Below are positions 45,855-55,029 of a DNA stretch of 64,000 nt, piece after piece. The stretch comes from Bog-473 sp963744935. Its GTDB lineage: Bacteria; Actinomycetota; Acidimicrobiia; Acidimicrobiales; RAAP-2. Numbering within the stretch: the stretch's first letter is position 1; each line of letters begins with the position of its first letter. The notes beneath the pieces were generated by a model, which had not been told where the DNA came from, ran no database searches, and worked only from the letters and a program-made list of their open reading frames with translations. Made by a program: the position numbers and the translations under genes. The stretch is from contig CAVUVM010000004.1 of the NCBI GenBank assembly GCA_963744935.1, forward strand, positions 1,116,001 to 1,180,000, written 5' to 3'.

Positions 45855-45882
45855 GTCGGGAGGTTGGCATCGTGTTCCCGAC
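45855..45882. terminator. Terminator-like stem between convergent genes
   Basis: GTCGGGA (45855-45861) pairs with TCCCGAC (45876-45882) across a 14-base loop, in the short gap between the DinB-type gene and the convergent Gly-rich gene. The T-run is weak. Confidence 0.4.
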
Positions 45883-48183
45883 TCAGTTGGAATCAGAGAA
45901 CGTTCCGGTCCCGGCCGCGCCCAGCGTGCCCGCGGCCCCTGGTGAGCCGTTGGTCCCGGGACTGCCATTCGACCCGGATCCCGGCCCGCCGTAGAAACCG
46001 CCTCGCGTTCCGGTCCCGAGGGCTCCGCCGGTCCCGGCAGATGTCCCCGCCGCGCCGCCCTTCGACATGTCGGAGGTGAAGGTGTCGGTCGAGCCGGCGA
46101 ATCCCCCGTGGACGGTCCACACCGCTCCGCCGATGGCGTTCCCGCCCGCCCCGGAGTCGCCGCCGTTTCCACCGTTTCCACCGTTACCGCCGTTGCCACC
46201 CGTGCCGCCCGAGACTCCCGTCACCACGCTCTCGCCCCCGTTGCCGCCGGCACCGCCGGCACCGCCGGGCCCACCCGGTCCGGCCACGTTGCCGGTTCCG
46301 GCCTCAGCCAGGCTGTTCGTGAAAGTGCTCGTGGTCGCCTTGGCAGTCCCCGTGAGAACGGCCAGGGAGCCTCCTTCGGCAGCGCCACCGGCACCTCCCG
46401 CGCCACCTTGGCCGCCGGTGTCGCCGTTGCCGCCCAGGCCGCCGACCCGACCTGGCTGTCCGGACGAGCCGGGGCCGATGCTGCCGGACCCTCCGGTGCC
46501 TCCACCCCCGCCGATACCGCCGGAGGAGCCACTTCCGCCGAGCCCGCCGTCGCCGCCGGCTGCGGTGTCCGATTCGAAGCTGCTCGCCTTGACGGTCAGA
46601 CTTCCGTCGTCGGCGATCGCGCCGCCCTCGCCCAGGCCACCATTGCCGCCGCGCCCGGCTCCCGGCCCCGGTGTGCCGTCCGCCCCGGCAGCGCCCACCA
46701 CGCCCTTGCCGCCGGTTCCGGTTTGACCCGGAGGCGTACCGCTCCCGCCCGATCCGCCATCGCCGCCTCCACCACCATTACCGCCCTGCCCGCCGTTGGG
46801 ACCACCCCCGAAGTCCGGGTACCCGTTGCCGCCATTGCCACCACTCCCGCCTTCCGCAGTGTCGCCGCTGAAGGTCGCGCCCCGGATGGTGGCGGTACCC
46901 ATGAGATACACGGCGCCGCCGGCGCCGACCCCGCCGGACCCACCGGGCTTGGCATTGATACTGGTGGAAGCCGGGCTGGCCGCACCCGCCGCACCCCCGC
47001 TCCCGCCGGGACCGCCGTTGCCGCCGGGGCCGGTCGGCGAACTCGTACCGGGAGCACCTTCGCCGCCGAGCCCACCTTGACCGCCAATTCCCCCCTCGCC
47101 ACCGAGTCCACCGGCGCCACCACCACCACCCGAGCCGGCCCGGGCGAGGTTCGCGTCGAAGCTCGTGGTGCCCGAGATGGTCAGCGTCCCGGTGCTGTAG
47201 ACCGCACCGCCCTCGGCGATCCCGCCTGCCCCGGCCGCACCTGGCTTGCCTCCCGGCTCAGCGGCGCCGGCATTACCTCCGGCTCCACCGGCCTCGCCGG
47301 TCGCTCCGAAGCCACCCTCGCCCCCGGACCCGCCAAAGCCGCCGTAGCCGGGAGCACCTCCGAAGCCGCCGTCGCCGGCATCGGCGTCGTTGTCGCTGAA
47401 TGTGCAGTCGTCGAGGTTGACGGTGCCGGCGCTGTAGATGGCCCCGCCAAAGGCGTCAGCCCCCGCGCCTCCCTTGCCTCCCTTGCCTGCGTTGCTGCCG
47501 TTTCCCCCCGCACCACCGGCCGCACCGGTACCGCCGGCACCACCAGCGCCTCCGGTGGTCCCGACGCCACCCGTGCCGCCCTGACCGCCCGATCCTCCGG
47601 TGGCGTAGTTGCCCGCCACCTCCACCGACGTGAGGTCCAGCGTCCCCGACGTGACGTCGATTGCACCGCCCTGGGCGGGCGTCCCCGGCTTCCCCGCCTT
47701 GCCGGCGGTACCCGAGGCGCCCGTCTGTCCGGGTCCGCCGGCCGAGGTCCCAGTCCCCGGTGTGCCGGCCGCACCCACGGTGCCATCGACGCCGTTCTTC
47801 CCGTTGGCGCCGTTCGCCCCCTTGGCTGCCCCACCGGAGAGAGTCAGTCCGCTCATGGCGAGCGTCCCGCCGGTCACGTCGAAGAGCCGGGACGCGTCGT
47901 CACCGTAGATGTCAACCGGGGACCCGGTGACCGCGACAGTGAGGTCAACCGACGCCGGGATCTTTATCGGGTTGGTCAGCGTCAAGGTGCACGACGACGA
48001 CGTGTCAATGGTGATCGTGCCACTCGACCCGGCGGCGGCCACGAAGGCCGACGTCGAACAGGTGGTGAGCGTGACCGTGCTGGCGCCGGCGGGAGTAGGC
48101 ACCCATGCCAGGGCAGTAACCACCAGACCAGTGGTCGCAATCAGCGGTACCGACCGCTTCCAGCTTCGCCGCTGACTGCTCAT
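45883..48183 (-). CDS. Secreted Gly-rich PGRS-like protein with beta-helix start
   Basis: 766 residues, ATG 48183 after GGAGGAG. A signal peptide (SVPLIATTGLVVTALAWV...AGA) leads to a section resembling right-handed beta-helix proteins (TITIDTSSSCTLTLTNPIKI; GGTLAMSGLTLSGGAA; DLTSVEVAGN). Most of the rest is GGxGGxxGxxG repeats like mycobacterial PE_PGRS proteins, interrupted at intervals by beta-helix rungs (AIYSAGTVNLDDCTFSDNDA; AVYLMGTATIRGATFSGDTA). The rungs recur as A-x-Y-x-x-G-T-x-x-I-x-x-T-x-F. No anchor. Long plus-strand ORFs here are shadows of the repeats. Confidence 0.85.
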   Translation of the reverse strand: MSSQRRSWKRSVPLIATTGLVVTALAWVPTPAGASTVTLTTCSTSAFVAAAGSSGTITIDTSSSCTLTLTNPIKIPASVDLTVAVTGSPVDIYGDDASRLFDVTGGTLAMSGLTLSGGAAKGANGANGKNGVDGTVGAAGTPGTGTSAGGPGQTGASGTAGKAGKPGTPAQGGAIDVTSGTLDLTSVEVAGNYATGGSGGQGGTGGVGTTGGAGGAGGTGAAGGAGGNGSNAGKGGKGGAGADAFGGAIYSAGTVNLDDCTFSDNDADAGDGGFGGAPGYGGFGGSGGEGGFGATGEAGGAGGNAGAAEPGGKPGAAGAGGIAEGGAVYSTGTLTISGTTSFDANLARAGSGGGGGAGGLGGEGGIGGQGGLGGEGAPGTSSPTGPGGNGGPGGSGGAAGAASPASTSINAKPGGSGGVGAGGAVYLMGTATIRGATFSGDTAEGGSGGNGGNGYPDFGGGPNGGQGGNGGGGGDGGSGGSGTPPGQTGTGGKGVVGAAGADGTPGPGAGRGGNGGLGEGGAIADDGSLTVKASSFESDTAAGGDGGLGGSGSSGGIGGGGGTGGSGSIGPGSSGQPGRVGGLGGNGDTGGQGGAGGAGGAAEGGSLAVLTGTAKATTSTFTNSLAEAGTGNVAGPGGPGGAGGAGGNGGESVVTGVSGGTGGNGGNGGNGGNGGDSGAGGNAIGGAVWTVHGGFAGSTDTFTSDMSKGGAAGTSAGTGGALGTGTRGGFYGGPGSGSNGSPGTNGSPGAAGTLGAAGTGTFSDSN

Positions 48184-48275
48184 CGCTCCTCCGTCCGTCG
48201 TCCCACCGTCCGGGCATGCTTGAGTCGAGCCTACGACGCCGTCCCGCCGTCAGCGGGTGCCACGACAAAGGTTTG

Positions 48276-48301
48276 TTCGAATGGTGTCTTAGGCTCTCCG
48301 C
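48276..48301 (+). repeat. Copy of the 26-base TTYGAATRGTGTCTTAGG repeat
   Basis: Matches 35140-35165 in 24 of 26 positions. It lies 23 bases upstream of the coiled-coil gene start and near the likely right limit of the accessory region. It could be a mobile-element end or, since it precedes a gene closely, a promoter-associated element. Confidence 0.55.
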
Positions 48302-48323
48302 CGTGATACAGGCGGATCGCACG

Positions 48324-48836
48324 ATGGACCTGCTGCTGGAGGAGCGACATCCGATCGTCGTCGAGCAGCCCCCCCGCAGCTGGCGTCTGACGCGCCGCGG
48401 TCGATGGGCAATCGTCATCACGTCGTGCGGTGTGCTCGCCACACTGGTGGGGTATCTCGTTGCGGACCAGGTCCAGCAAGGTGACCAGTTCAATCAATCC
48501 CGCGCTGCGCTCGCCGGGGCCCAGCACCACATCTCCGCGGGGTCAGCGCAGCTAGCCAGCGTTCAGCACGACCTCTTGGTCCTCACGCACCAACTTGGGA
48601 ACGACACCACCGCGTTCGATCAGGCCGCCTCGCAGCTCAAAGCCGCGCAGACGGCCCTGGGCGCAGCGCAGGCGCACGTGACACAACAGGCATCGTTGAT
48701 CACGTCATTGCAGACGTGCCTCGGCGGCGTCCAACAAGCCCTCAACGCGTTCGCCGTTGACAATCGGAAGAGGTCCTTCCGACTGCTCGAGTCGGTCTCC
48801 TCGAGCTGTACGACCGCGGCGGCAGCAAGTGGCTGA
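48324..48836 (+). CDS. Single-pass coiled-coil protein with paired cysteines
   Basis: 170 residues, ATG 48324. A basic cytoplasmic start (PPRSWRLTRRGRW) is followed by a membrane segment (AIVITSCGVLATLVGYLVA), then a long Ala/Gln-rich coiled coil outside the membrane (about 50-120), and a motif SLQTCLGGVQQALNAF with a second Cys 30 residues later. The same arrangement begins the next gene, which it overlaps by 8 bases. It is probably a membrane-bound partner of that protein. Confidence 0.75.
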   Translation: MDLLLEERHPIVVEQPPRSWRLTRRGRWAIVITSCGVLATLVGYLVADQVQQGDQFNQSRAALAGAQHHISAGSAQLASVQHDLLVLTHQLGNDTTAFDQAASQLKAAQTALGAAQAHVTQQASLITSLQTCLGGVQQALNAFAVDNRKRSFRLLESVSSSCTTAAAASG

Positions 48837-50163
48837 TACCGGAGGCGCACGCCGCCGTCGCCGTGGTGCTCTCACATTCGCCGTCCTGCTTGGTCTCGGC
48901 GTCCTCGCGGCAGCGATCTGGACTGATGTCGATGCGCGGACCCGTGCCCGCGACGAGGCGACCGCTCTCCGTGCCGCCGAGTCACACCTGGCCAGTCTTC
49001 GGAATCATCTAACCGCCACCCGAGCCGCCACGACACGCACGAAGACTGAGCGCGACTTCCTCGTGGCGTCGATCGCGTCAACGCTCAGCCAGCTGGCCTC
49101 GACCAATTCCTCCCTCTCGAGCGCCAGCGTGCACGCCTATCTGCAGGGGGCCAGCATCAGCACGCTGCAGACCTGCCTCGGAGGGGTGCAGAACGCGCTG
49201 ACCGAGATACGCGCCAAGAACAAGAACCAAGCGGCCCAGGACATCTCGGCGGTGTCAGGGCCCTGCAGGCAACTCGCAGGGGGTGCGAACGCCGGACTTG
49301 TCTATCCCTTCGACTTTCCAGATCCCGACGTGATCCTGGTGGGCCAGACCTACTACGCCTACGCAACGAACTCAGTGGCCGGGAACATCCAAATGATCTC
49401 GTCGAGCGACCTCGTCAACTGGACGGCGATCGGCAACGCGCTCCCCAGCCTTCCATCGTGGGCGGCGGCCAACCTCACGTGGGCTCCGGCAGTGGCCACA
49501 TTCAACGGGCACTTCGAGCTCTACTACGCCGTCGACGTCGCTGGTACCAACGACGAGTGCATCTCGGTGGCGACGTCGGGATCGCCTGCGGGTCCCTTCA
49601 ACGACAACTCCACCAGGCCGCTCGAGTGCCAGAAGTCGCTCGGTGGCTCCATAGACCCGTCGGTCTTCGTCGCCGGCGACGGCACGCCGTACCTGGTATG
49701 GAAATCCGGCGGTCCCGGTTCCTCCGCCATCTGGTCCCAGCAACTCGACCTCAACGGCAAATCTTTCGCCGCGGGGACCAACCCCACACTCCTGCTGACG
49801 CCGGATCAGCCCTGGGAGTCGGGGACCGTCGAGGCGCCCGACCTCGTGGCCAACGGCGCGCACGACTACCTGTTCTTCTCGGGGAACAACTGGAACAGCG
49901 CCAACTACGGCGTCGGGGTCGCTACCTGCGCCGGTCCTCTCGGCCCTTGCACCGACAGCTCGGCGAGCCCGATCCTCTCGAGCGGCGACGGGATCGATGG
50001 ACCCGGGGGCGAGTCGGTGTTCACCGACGCCGCCGGCAATTTCTTCATCGCCTTCCACGCGTGGGTACCCGGCGCGGTGGGCTTCCCCAACAACAGGGAC
50101 CTCTACATACGCCACCTCGGCTTCTCGGGCTCCGTGCCCATCGTCGGGGGGCCGGTGGGCTAG
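48829..50163 (+). CDS. Membrane-anchored coiled-coil GH43-like propeller
   Basis: 444 residues. GTG 48829 overlaps the preceding stop. Basic residues, a membrane helix (LTFAVLLGLGVLAAAIW) and a coiled coil end with STLQTCLGGVQNALTEI and a second Cys, as in its neighbour. A five-bladed GH43-type domain follows from about residue 170: DFPDPDVILVGQTYYAYATN (catalytic-base Asp), GGSIDPSVFVAGDGTPYLVW (pKa-modulating Asp) and TVEAPDLVANG (general-acid Glu). It likely trims an arabinan/xylan-type or own-wall glycan at the cell surface. It ends in CTAG shared with the convergent exonuclease gene. Confidence 0.85.
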   Translation: MADTGGARRRRRGALTFAVLLGLGVLAAAIWTDVDARTRARDEATALRAAESHLASLRNHLTATRAATTRTKTERDFLVASIASTLSQLASTNSSLSSASVHAYLQGASISTLQTCLGGVQNALTEIRAKNKNQAAQDISAVSGPCRQLAGGANAGLVYPFDFPDPDVILVGQTYYAYATNSVAGNIQMISSSDLVNWTAIGNALPSLPSWAAANLTWAPAVATFNGHFELYYAVDVAGTNDECISVATSGSPAGPFNDNSTRPLECQKSLGGSIDPSVFVAGDGTPYLVWKSGGPGSSAIWSQQLDLNGKSFAAGTNPTLLLTPDQPWESGTVEAPDLVANGAHDYLFFSGNNWNSANYGVGVATCAGPLGPCTDSSASPILSSGDGIDGPGGESVFTDAAGNFFIAFHAWVPGAVGFPNNRDLYIRHLGFSGSVPIVGGPVG

Positions 50164-51044
50164 GAACTGGCCCGGCTAGCCGCCAGCTTCTCGGCCCGAG
50201 TGGCTATCCCGCTCGCGTCGAGACCGGCACAGACCTCTGCGAAGCCGGCCCTCGGGCCCCGCCAGCGCAGGTCGTCGACGGTGCCGAGGAGCGAGCGGTC
50301 CACCCGGAGCGTCGCCAGATCCTTGAACAGCCGCGCGTGTTCGATGTCGTCGCGCAGCGTCGCCGCCAGCTTGGCCGCGCTCCGGACGGTGACCTCCCAG
50401 TCGGCGGAATCGGCCGGGATCTCCTCGAGGTGCACCCAGCGCGCCAGGACGGCGGCCGCCGACTTGGCGCCCCACCCGGCGAGCCCAGGGAACCCGTCCG
50501 CGCTGTCGCCGACAAGGGCCAAATAATCGGGGATGGACACGGGGCTGACGCCGAACTTGGCCACGACACCCGACTCGTCGATGAGAAGGTCCTTGCGGCG
50601 ATCGAACTGGACGACGTGTGTGCCTGCGACGCACTGCCCGAGGTCCTTGTCCGGTGTGCAGATGATCACCTGCTCGACGCCGGCGTCGTCACCCGCCACG
50701 GCCGCCGCGCTGGCCAGAGCATCGTCCGCCTCGAGCTCGACCATCGGCCATACAACCACGCCGAGCGCGGCGAGCGCCTCCTCGAGCGGCCACGCCTGGG
50801 ACCACAAGACAGGGTCGACGCCCTCGCCGGTCTTGTAGCCGGGCCACAGTTCGTTGCGGAAGGATTCGATTACGTGGTCGGTCGCGACACCGACATGAGT
50901 GGCGCCGTCGGCCAGCAGCTGGAGCACCGAAGCGAGTACGCCGCGAACGGCCGCCACCTCCACGCCCGCCGCGTTGCGGTGCGGAGGCGCGCCGAAGAAG
51001 TGGCGGAACAGTTCGTAGGTCCCGTCGACGAGGTGCACCTTCAT
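50160..51044 (-). CDS. 5'-3' exonuclease / flap endonuclease-like
   Basis: 294 residues from ATG 51044 (MKVHLVDGTYELFRHFF). It corresponds to the N-terminal nuclease domain of DNA polymerase I. The acid clusters are present: VDGTYELFR, LEADDALASAAAVA, IICTPDKDLGQCV and the H3TH region ALVGDSADGFPGLAGWGAKSA. It would process RNA primers or flaps during repair. It stands alone, convergent with the GH43-like gene. Confidence 0.92.
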   Translation of the reverse strand: MKVHLVDGTYELFRHFFGAPPHRNAAGVEVAAVRGVLASVLQLLADGATHVGVATDHVIESFRNELWPGYKTGEGVDPVLWSQAWPLEEALAALGVVVWPMVELEADDALASAAAVAGDDAGVEQVIICTPDKDLGQCVAGTHVVQFDRRKDLLIDESGVVAKFGVSPVSIPDYLALVGDSADGFPGLAGWGAKSAAAVLARWVHLEEIPADSADWEVTVRSAAKLAATLRDDIEHARLFKDLATLRVDRSLLGTVDDLRWRGPRAGFAEVCAGLDASGIATRAEKLAASRASS

Positions 51045-51328
51045 AGATGGTCCGAGTCTGTCATCGGGCGGAGTGGAGTGAGGCCGGCTTCGCCTCCAGT
51101 GCAAACAGGGATGTCGACAGGCTCTGTCAACATTTCTCCCGGGCGACCGCGCGATCTGTCACATCCGACCGCTAAACCGGGTCTTCCAAGCAGTGAGTTC
51201 CACGACTTCCACGTCCGAAGTTCGCCGGCCCCCCGCAGACTGCAGCCTTGGGGTGGGAACAACTCACGGCCAGGCGATGTCACTGACACGGACGCTGCGC
51301 TCACGGAGTTTTTTGCCCAAGGAGACCC

Positions 51329-52853
51329 ATGTCCACCGATCGCAAAGAACACGGCATCATGATCGAGCTCGACGACGGACGCACGGTGCCGTCATGGCTC
51401 GTCCTCGCGCTCGTGTGCGTCGGCCAGTTTCATGGTCGTGCTCGACGCATCGATTGTGAACGTGGCGCTGCCCTCCATCCAGCGTGACCTGCACTTCAGC
51501 ACCTCGAGCCTGCAATGGGTGGTCAACGCCTACACGTTGACCTTCGCCGGCTTCCTCCTCCTCGGTGGCCGGGCCGCGGATCTCTTCGGGCGACGTCGCA
51601 TCTTCTTGGTGGGCCTCGCCGTCTTCACCGCCTCCAGCCTCTTCGGGGGCTTGGCGCAGAACGAAGCGTGGCTGGTGACTGCCCGGGCGATGCAGGGGCT
51701 CGGTGCGGCCATTCTCGCCCCGGCGACCCTCACGATCCTCACCGCCACGTATCCCGAGGGGCCCGCACGCGCCTGGGCCCTCGGGACGTGGAGCGCGGTC
51801 TCCTCGGCCGGCGCGTCGGCCGGCGCGCTTCTCGGAGGCATCCTCACGGACTTCTTGAACTGGCGTTGGATCCTCTTCGTCAACGTCCCCGTCGGCGTCA
51901 TCGCTCTGGTGGCGGCGCGACGCGACCTCCCCGAGTCGAGGGCGGAGATGGCGCAGCGTCACCTCGACCTCGGCGGCGCCATCACGGTCACCGCCGGACT
52001 GGTCGCACTGGTCTATGCGCTGGTACGCACCGAGAGCTACTCGTGGGGCTCGGCCGAGGTTCTCATGCCGCTGGTCCTGGGCGTGCTGCTCATCGGTGTT
52101 TTCCTGTTCCTCCAGGCACGCGTGTCCAAGGCGCCGCTGGTCCCCCTGCGGATCTTCGCGTCGCGCTCTGTGGCGGGTGGAAATGCAGTGATGTTCTTGA
52201 TGTTCGGCGCGCTGTTCGCCTCGTGGTACTTCGAGACGCTCTACATGCAACACGTGCTGGGCTACAGCCCGCTCCAGGCCGGGTTGGCCTTCTTACCCCA
52301 GACCCTGCTGATCGCCGCGGGGGCTCAGGTGACGTCGCGCCTGGTGCCGCGCCTCGGGCCCCGTCCGCTGATCCTGCTGGGCACGCTCGTGGCCTGCGGC
52401 GGGCTGGCCTGGCTGGCCCAGATCAGGCCCGACAGCACGTTCGTGGGCGATCTGCTCGGACCGTTCATCCTGATTGGTCTGGGCATGGGCCTCGCGGTGA
52501 CACCGATCGCCGTGGCCGGCACGGCAGGGGTGACACGCGCGGAGGCCGGCCTGGCATCAGGTCTCCTCAACACGTCGCGCACCGTGGGTGCCTCCATCGG
52601 TCTGGCCGCGCTGGCGACGGTCGCGGCCAACCGCACGTCGGGTGCGCTGGCCGGGAAGCTGGTGGTGACCTCGGGTCGGACCGCCGCCGCGCTGACCGAC
52701 GGCTATGCCCTGGCATTCAGCGTGGCCGCGGTGTTGCTCCTCGTGACCGCGGCGGTGGCGCTGGCCACCCTGCCCTCGCTGCGTGACCTGACCGCGGGCA
52801 CCCGGGCGTCCCGGGAAGTAGCGGTCCCGGTCCTCGAGCTCGAAGAGGCTTGA
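51329..52853 (+). CDS. MFS drug-type transporter (EmrB/QacA), one frameshift
   Basis: The gene starts at ATG 51329 after AAGGAG and reads MSTDRKEHGIMIELDDGRTV ... LVCVGQF. One extra T in the TTT at 51428-51430 breaks the frame, and the continuation MVVLDASIVNVALPSIQRDL runs to 52853. About 507 residues with 14 membrane helices. DHA2 motifs are seen: WVVNAYTLTFAGFLLLGGRA, DLFGRRRIF, RAMQGLGAAILAPATL. Such pumps export hydrophobic or cationic drugs by proton exchange. The intact codon usage suggests that the frameshift may be a sequence error. Confidence 0.88.
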
Positions 52854-52901
52854 CCCACCCGAACCGGATACACGCGATGCTGCCGCACATCGCTCGCGCG
52901 G

Positions 52902-53285
52902 TCAGGCCGGCGGATCTTCCAGCTGCTCCATGAACTCGAGACGGATCCCCCCCGGTGCCTCGACGAACGCAATACGGCGCGTGCCGAAGGAGCCCGTCAC
53001 CGTTCGCGGACCCCACAGGACCGTATGACGCGCCAGTTCGGCGTTGAGGTCGTCGACGAAGAGAGCAGGGTGCAAGAACCCCTCGTCGGGCAGCACGCAC
53101 GCGTCCTCGTAGATCGCGTGGGTGAACAAGGTGATCGCCAGCGTGCCGAGCTGCACGTCGGCCCGGCGCCCGTTCTCCCAGGCCACGGGCTCGGTCACCG
53201 TCGCGCCGGCCGCCCGGTACCAGTCGCACGCGCCCTCCATGTCGGCCACCTTGATGGCCAGGTTGGCCATACCGGTGACGGCCAT
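52902..53285 (-). CDS. VOC-family protein
   Basis: 127 residues, ATG 53285 overlapping the stop of the upstream VOC gene (TGATG). The fold is typical (ANLAIKVADMEGACDWYRAA; FLHPALFVDDLNAELARHTV; FVEAPGGIRLEFMEQL with the closing Glu). It is the last of a set with another VOC protein and an amidohydrolase, which points to a degradative or isomerising step on an aromatic or carboxylated compound. The substrate is unknown. Confidence 0.85.
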   Translation of the reverse strand: MAVTGMANLAIKVADMEGACDWYRAAGATVTEPVAWENGRRADVQLGTLAITLFTHAIYEDACVLPDEGFLHPALFVDDLNAELARHTVLWGPRTVTGSFGTRRIAFVEAPGGIRLEFMEQLEDPPA

Positions 53286-53779
53286 CAGTGCAGCGGCGTG
53301 CCGTAGAGCGAGCCGAGGTCCTCGGCGATCAACTCGAGGCGCACGCCGTCGGGGTCGGAGAAGTAGAGCGAGATCTCGCTTTCGATCTGCGTGGGGATCC
53401 CTGCGGCTTCGAGCCGGGCCCGCGCCGCGTCCCAATGCTCCTCGTCGACCGAGATGGCGAGGTGGTGGAACCCGCCGAGCACTTCTTGGTACGGGCCGAG
53501 CCCGAGGTCGGGGAAGTCGAAGAAGGCAAGAGTGTTGTCGTGGCCCAGGTCGAAGAACAGGTGGGTCGAACCCTTGTAGTCGCGGTTCTCGAAGAGCTCG
53601 ACCAGCGGGAAGCCGAGTAGCTCTTGGTAGAAGCGGATCGTCCGCTCAACATCCGAGCACAGCAGTGCCAGGTGGTGCACACCGCGCGCGCTCGAGCGTG
53701 GCCGACCTGCCGGCTCTTCGAGGTACGCGGCCCGCAGGCGCTCTCGCTCGGCGGCTGCCGCTTCGAGGTCGACCGTCAC
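53285..53779 (-). CDS. VOC-family protein
   Basis: 164 residues from GTG 53779, which overlaps the amidohydrolase stop (GTGA). About 30 charged residues precede the domain (VHHLALLCSDVERTIRFYQE, LLGFPLVELFENRDYKGSTH, GFHHLAISVDEEHWDAARAR, YFSDPDGVRLELI). His and Glu positions fit a metal-binding glyoxalase/dioxygenase-type site. It is coupled on both sides, so it works with the amidohydrolase and the following VOC protein. Confidence 0.88.
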   Translation of the reverse strand: MTVDLEAAAAERERLRAAYLEEPAGRPRSSARGVHHLALLCSDVERTIRFYQELLGFPLVELFENRDYKGSTHLFFDLGHDNTLAFFDFPDLGLGPYQEVLGGFHHLAISVDEEHWDAARARLEAAGIPTQIESEISLYFSDPDGVRLELIAEDLGSLYGTPLH

Positions 53780-54927
53780 AAACCGAGGAGCCAGGCGGCG
53801 TTGGCCCCCAAGATGTTGCCCCGCGCCGGCTCCGCCAAGCCGACGACGGCACGCTCTGCCGCCCCCATCGGGTCCGCCACCCCTTCGGCGTGGGGCCAGT
53901 CGCTGCCGATCATGAAGGTGTCGCCCCCGACCTTGGGCACGAGACGGTTCGGCATCTCGTACGGCAGCGCGGCTACCCGGACCTGGCGCAGGAAGTAGGT
54001 GGACGGCCGCTCGGCCAGCGAGCGGAAGGGCTCCCCGTGACGGGCCGCGTAGAAGTCCGACGCGCCGTCGATGTGGAGGAGGAAGTGCGGAACCCAACTC
54101 GCCGTCAGCTCCACGACGCCGATGCGAAGCCGGGGAAACCGATCGAGGACCCCATTGAGAATGAGGTTGGCCAGCGCCACCGCCGGTGCCATGTACAAGA
54201 AGATGGAATCGAAGAGCTGCTCGCCGTCCTCTTGTTCCCCCGTGCGCCAGGCTGGGTGCAGCGGGCTCTCGAACTCCGAAACGTGGAAGACAGGTGCCAC
54301 ACCCTCGTCGCTGAACGCGGCCCACACGGGATCGAACTCAGGGGCGGACAGCGGCTTTCCATCGACGGGAGCCGGTGCGACCATGGCGAGGCGGAGCCCC
54401 TCGGCTCGGACCCGCTTGATCTCCTCGACGGCCCACGCCGGGTCGTGCAAGAGCACGTGCGCCACGCCGAAGAGGCGATCCTTCCCGTCGCTGCACACGT
54501 CGGCCACGAAACGGTTGTACGCCCGCGCGTCGGCGCGCTGGGCCTCGCGGTCAGAGGCCAGCCGCTGCTCCCACAAGAGGCCGTAGTTGGGGAACATCAC
54601 GGCGGCGTCCAGCCCGAACTGGTCGAGCGACTCGAGCCGCGCCCCGGCAAGCCGGTAATTGTCCGGCACGAGCTCGTCGAACGACGCTGGCGCTCGCTCG
54701 CCACGCAGACGGCGCTGACGGTCCTCGCCGATGAGCGCCGAGCGCTCGGGGATGGGGACCTCGAGCGGGGTCAAGTGAGTCCCCCTCCAGGTCAGCCACG
54801 GCCACCCCGCGTCGTCGTCGGAGATGGACAACGCATCGGGCCGATGGGCCGGGTCGATGTACTCGGACCAGGTCGTCCTCGATTCGAAGAGATGCTGGTC
54901 GACGTCGATGATCTGCAGCGTCGTCAT
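53776..54927 (-). CDS. Amidohydrolase family metal-dependent hydrolase (ACMSD-like)
   Basis: 383 residues, ATG 54927. The TIM-barrel amidohydrolase-2 signatures are visible: IIDVDQHLFE (first metal motif, here D-x-D-x-H), FGVAHVLLHDPAWAVEEIKR, PVFHVSEFESPLHPAW (His), and the late Asp in FMIGSDWPHAEG. The family includes decarboxylases such as ACMSD and gamma-resorcylate decarboxylase, so it may decarboxylate an aromatic acid. It leads a three-gene set with two VOC proteins, 102 bases after pheA. Confidence 0.88.
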   Translation of the reverse strand: MTTLQIIDVDQHLFESRTTWSEYIDPAHRPDALSISDDDAGWPWLTWRGTHLTPLEVPIPERSALIGEDRQRRLRGERAPASFDELVPDNYRLAGARLESLDQFGLDAAVMFPNYGLLWEQRLASDREAQRADARAYNRFVADVCSDGKDRLFGVAHVLLHDPAWAVEEIKRVRAEGLRLAMVAPAPVDGKPLSAPEFDPVWAAFSDEGVAPVFHVSEFESPLHPAWRTGEQEDGEQLFDSIFLYMAPAVALANLILNGVLDRFPRLRIGVVELTASWVPHFLLHIDGASDFYAARHGEPFRSLAERPSTYFLRQVRVAALPYEMPNRLVPKVGGDTFMIGSDWPHAEGVADPMGAAERAVVGLAEPARGNILGANAAWLLGL

Positions 54928-55029
54928 GGCCCCTCCTGCCGCGTCGCGTGACGCGGGCCCCCGTAGTCTCGCCGGGAATCGGCGTGCGGTCCAACGAGAG
55001 CGCCGGCTCCCACGCCAGCGCCCGACCGC

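Larger units (their letters stand above)
32518..48302. mobile_element. Putative accessory genomic island downstream of tRNA-Ser
   Basis: From the tRNA 3' end to about 48.3 kb the sequence differs from its surroundings. It is visibly richer in A/T in parts, has long gene-free gaps, IS30 and IS3 remnants, MITE-like repeats, orphan regulators and mostly secreted proteins, while housekeeping genes lie on both sides. No integrase and no second copy of the tRNA end were found, so tRNA-targeted integration is unproven. A repeat shared with 35140-35165 lies at 48276-48301, near the presumed right edge. Limits are approximate. Confidence 0.4.

Noticed and set aside
46108..48306. Very long plus-strand ORF opposite the Gly-rich protein
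   Set aside because: It mirrors GC-rich glycine codons, has no start site, and its composition is Arg/Ala/Thr noise.
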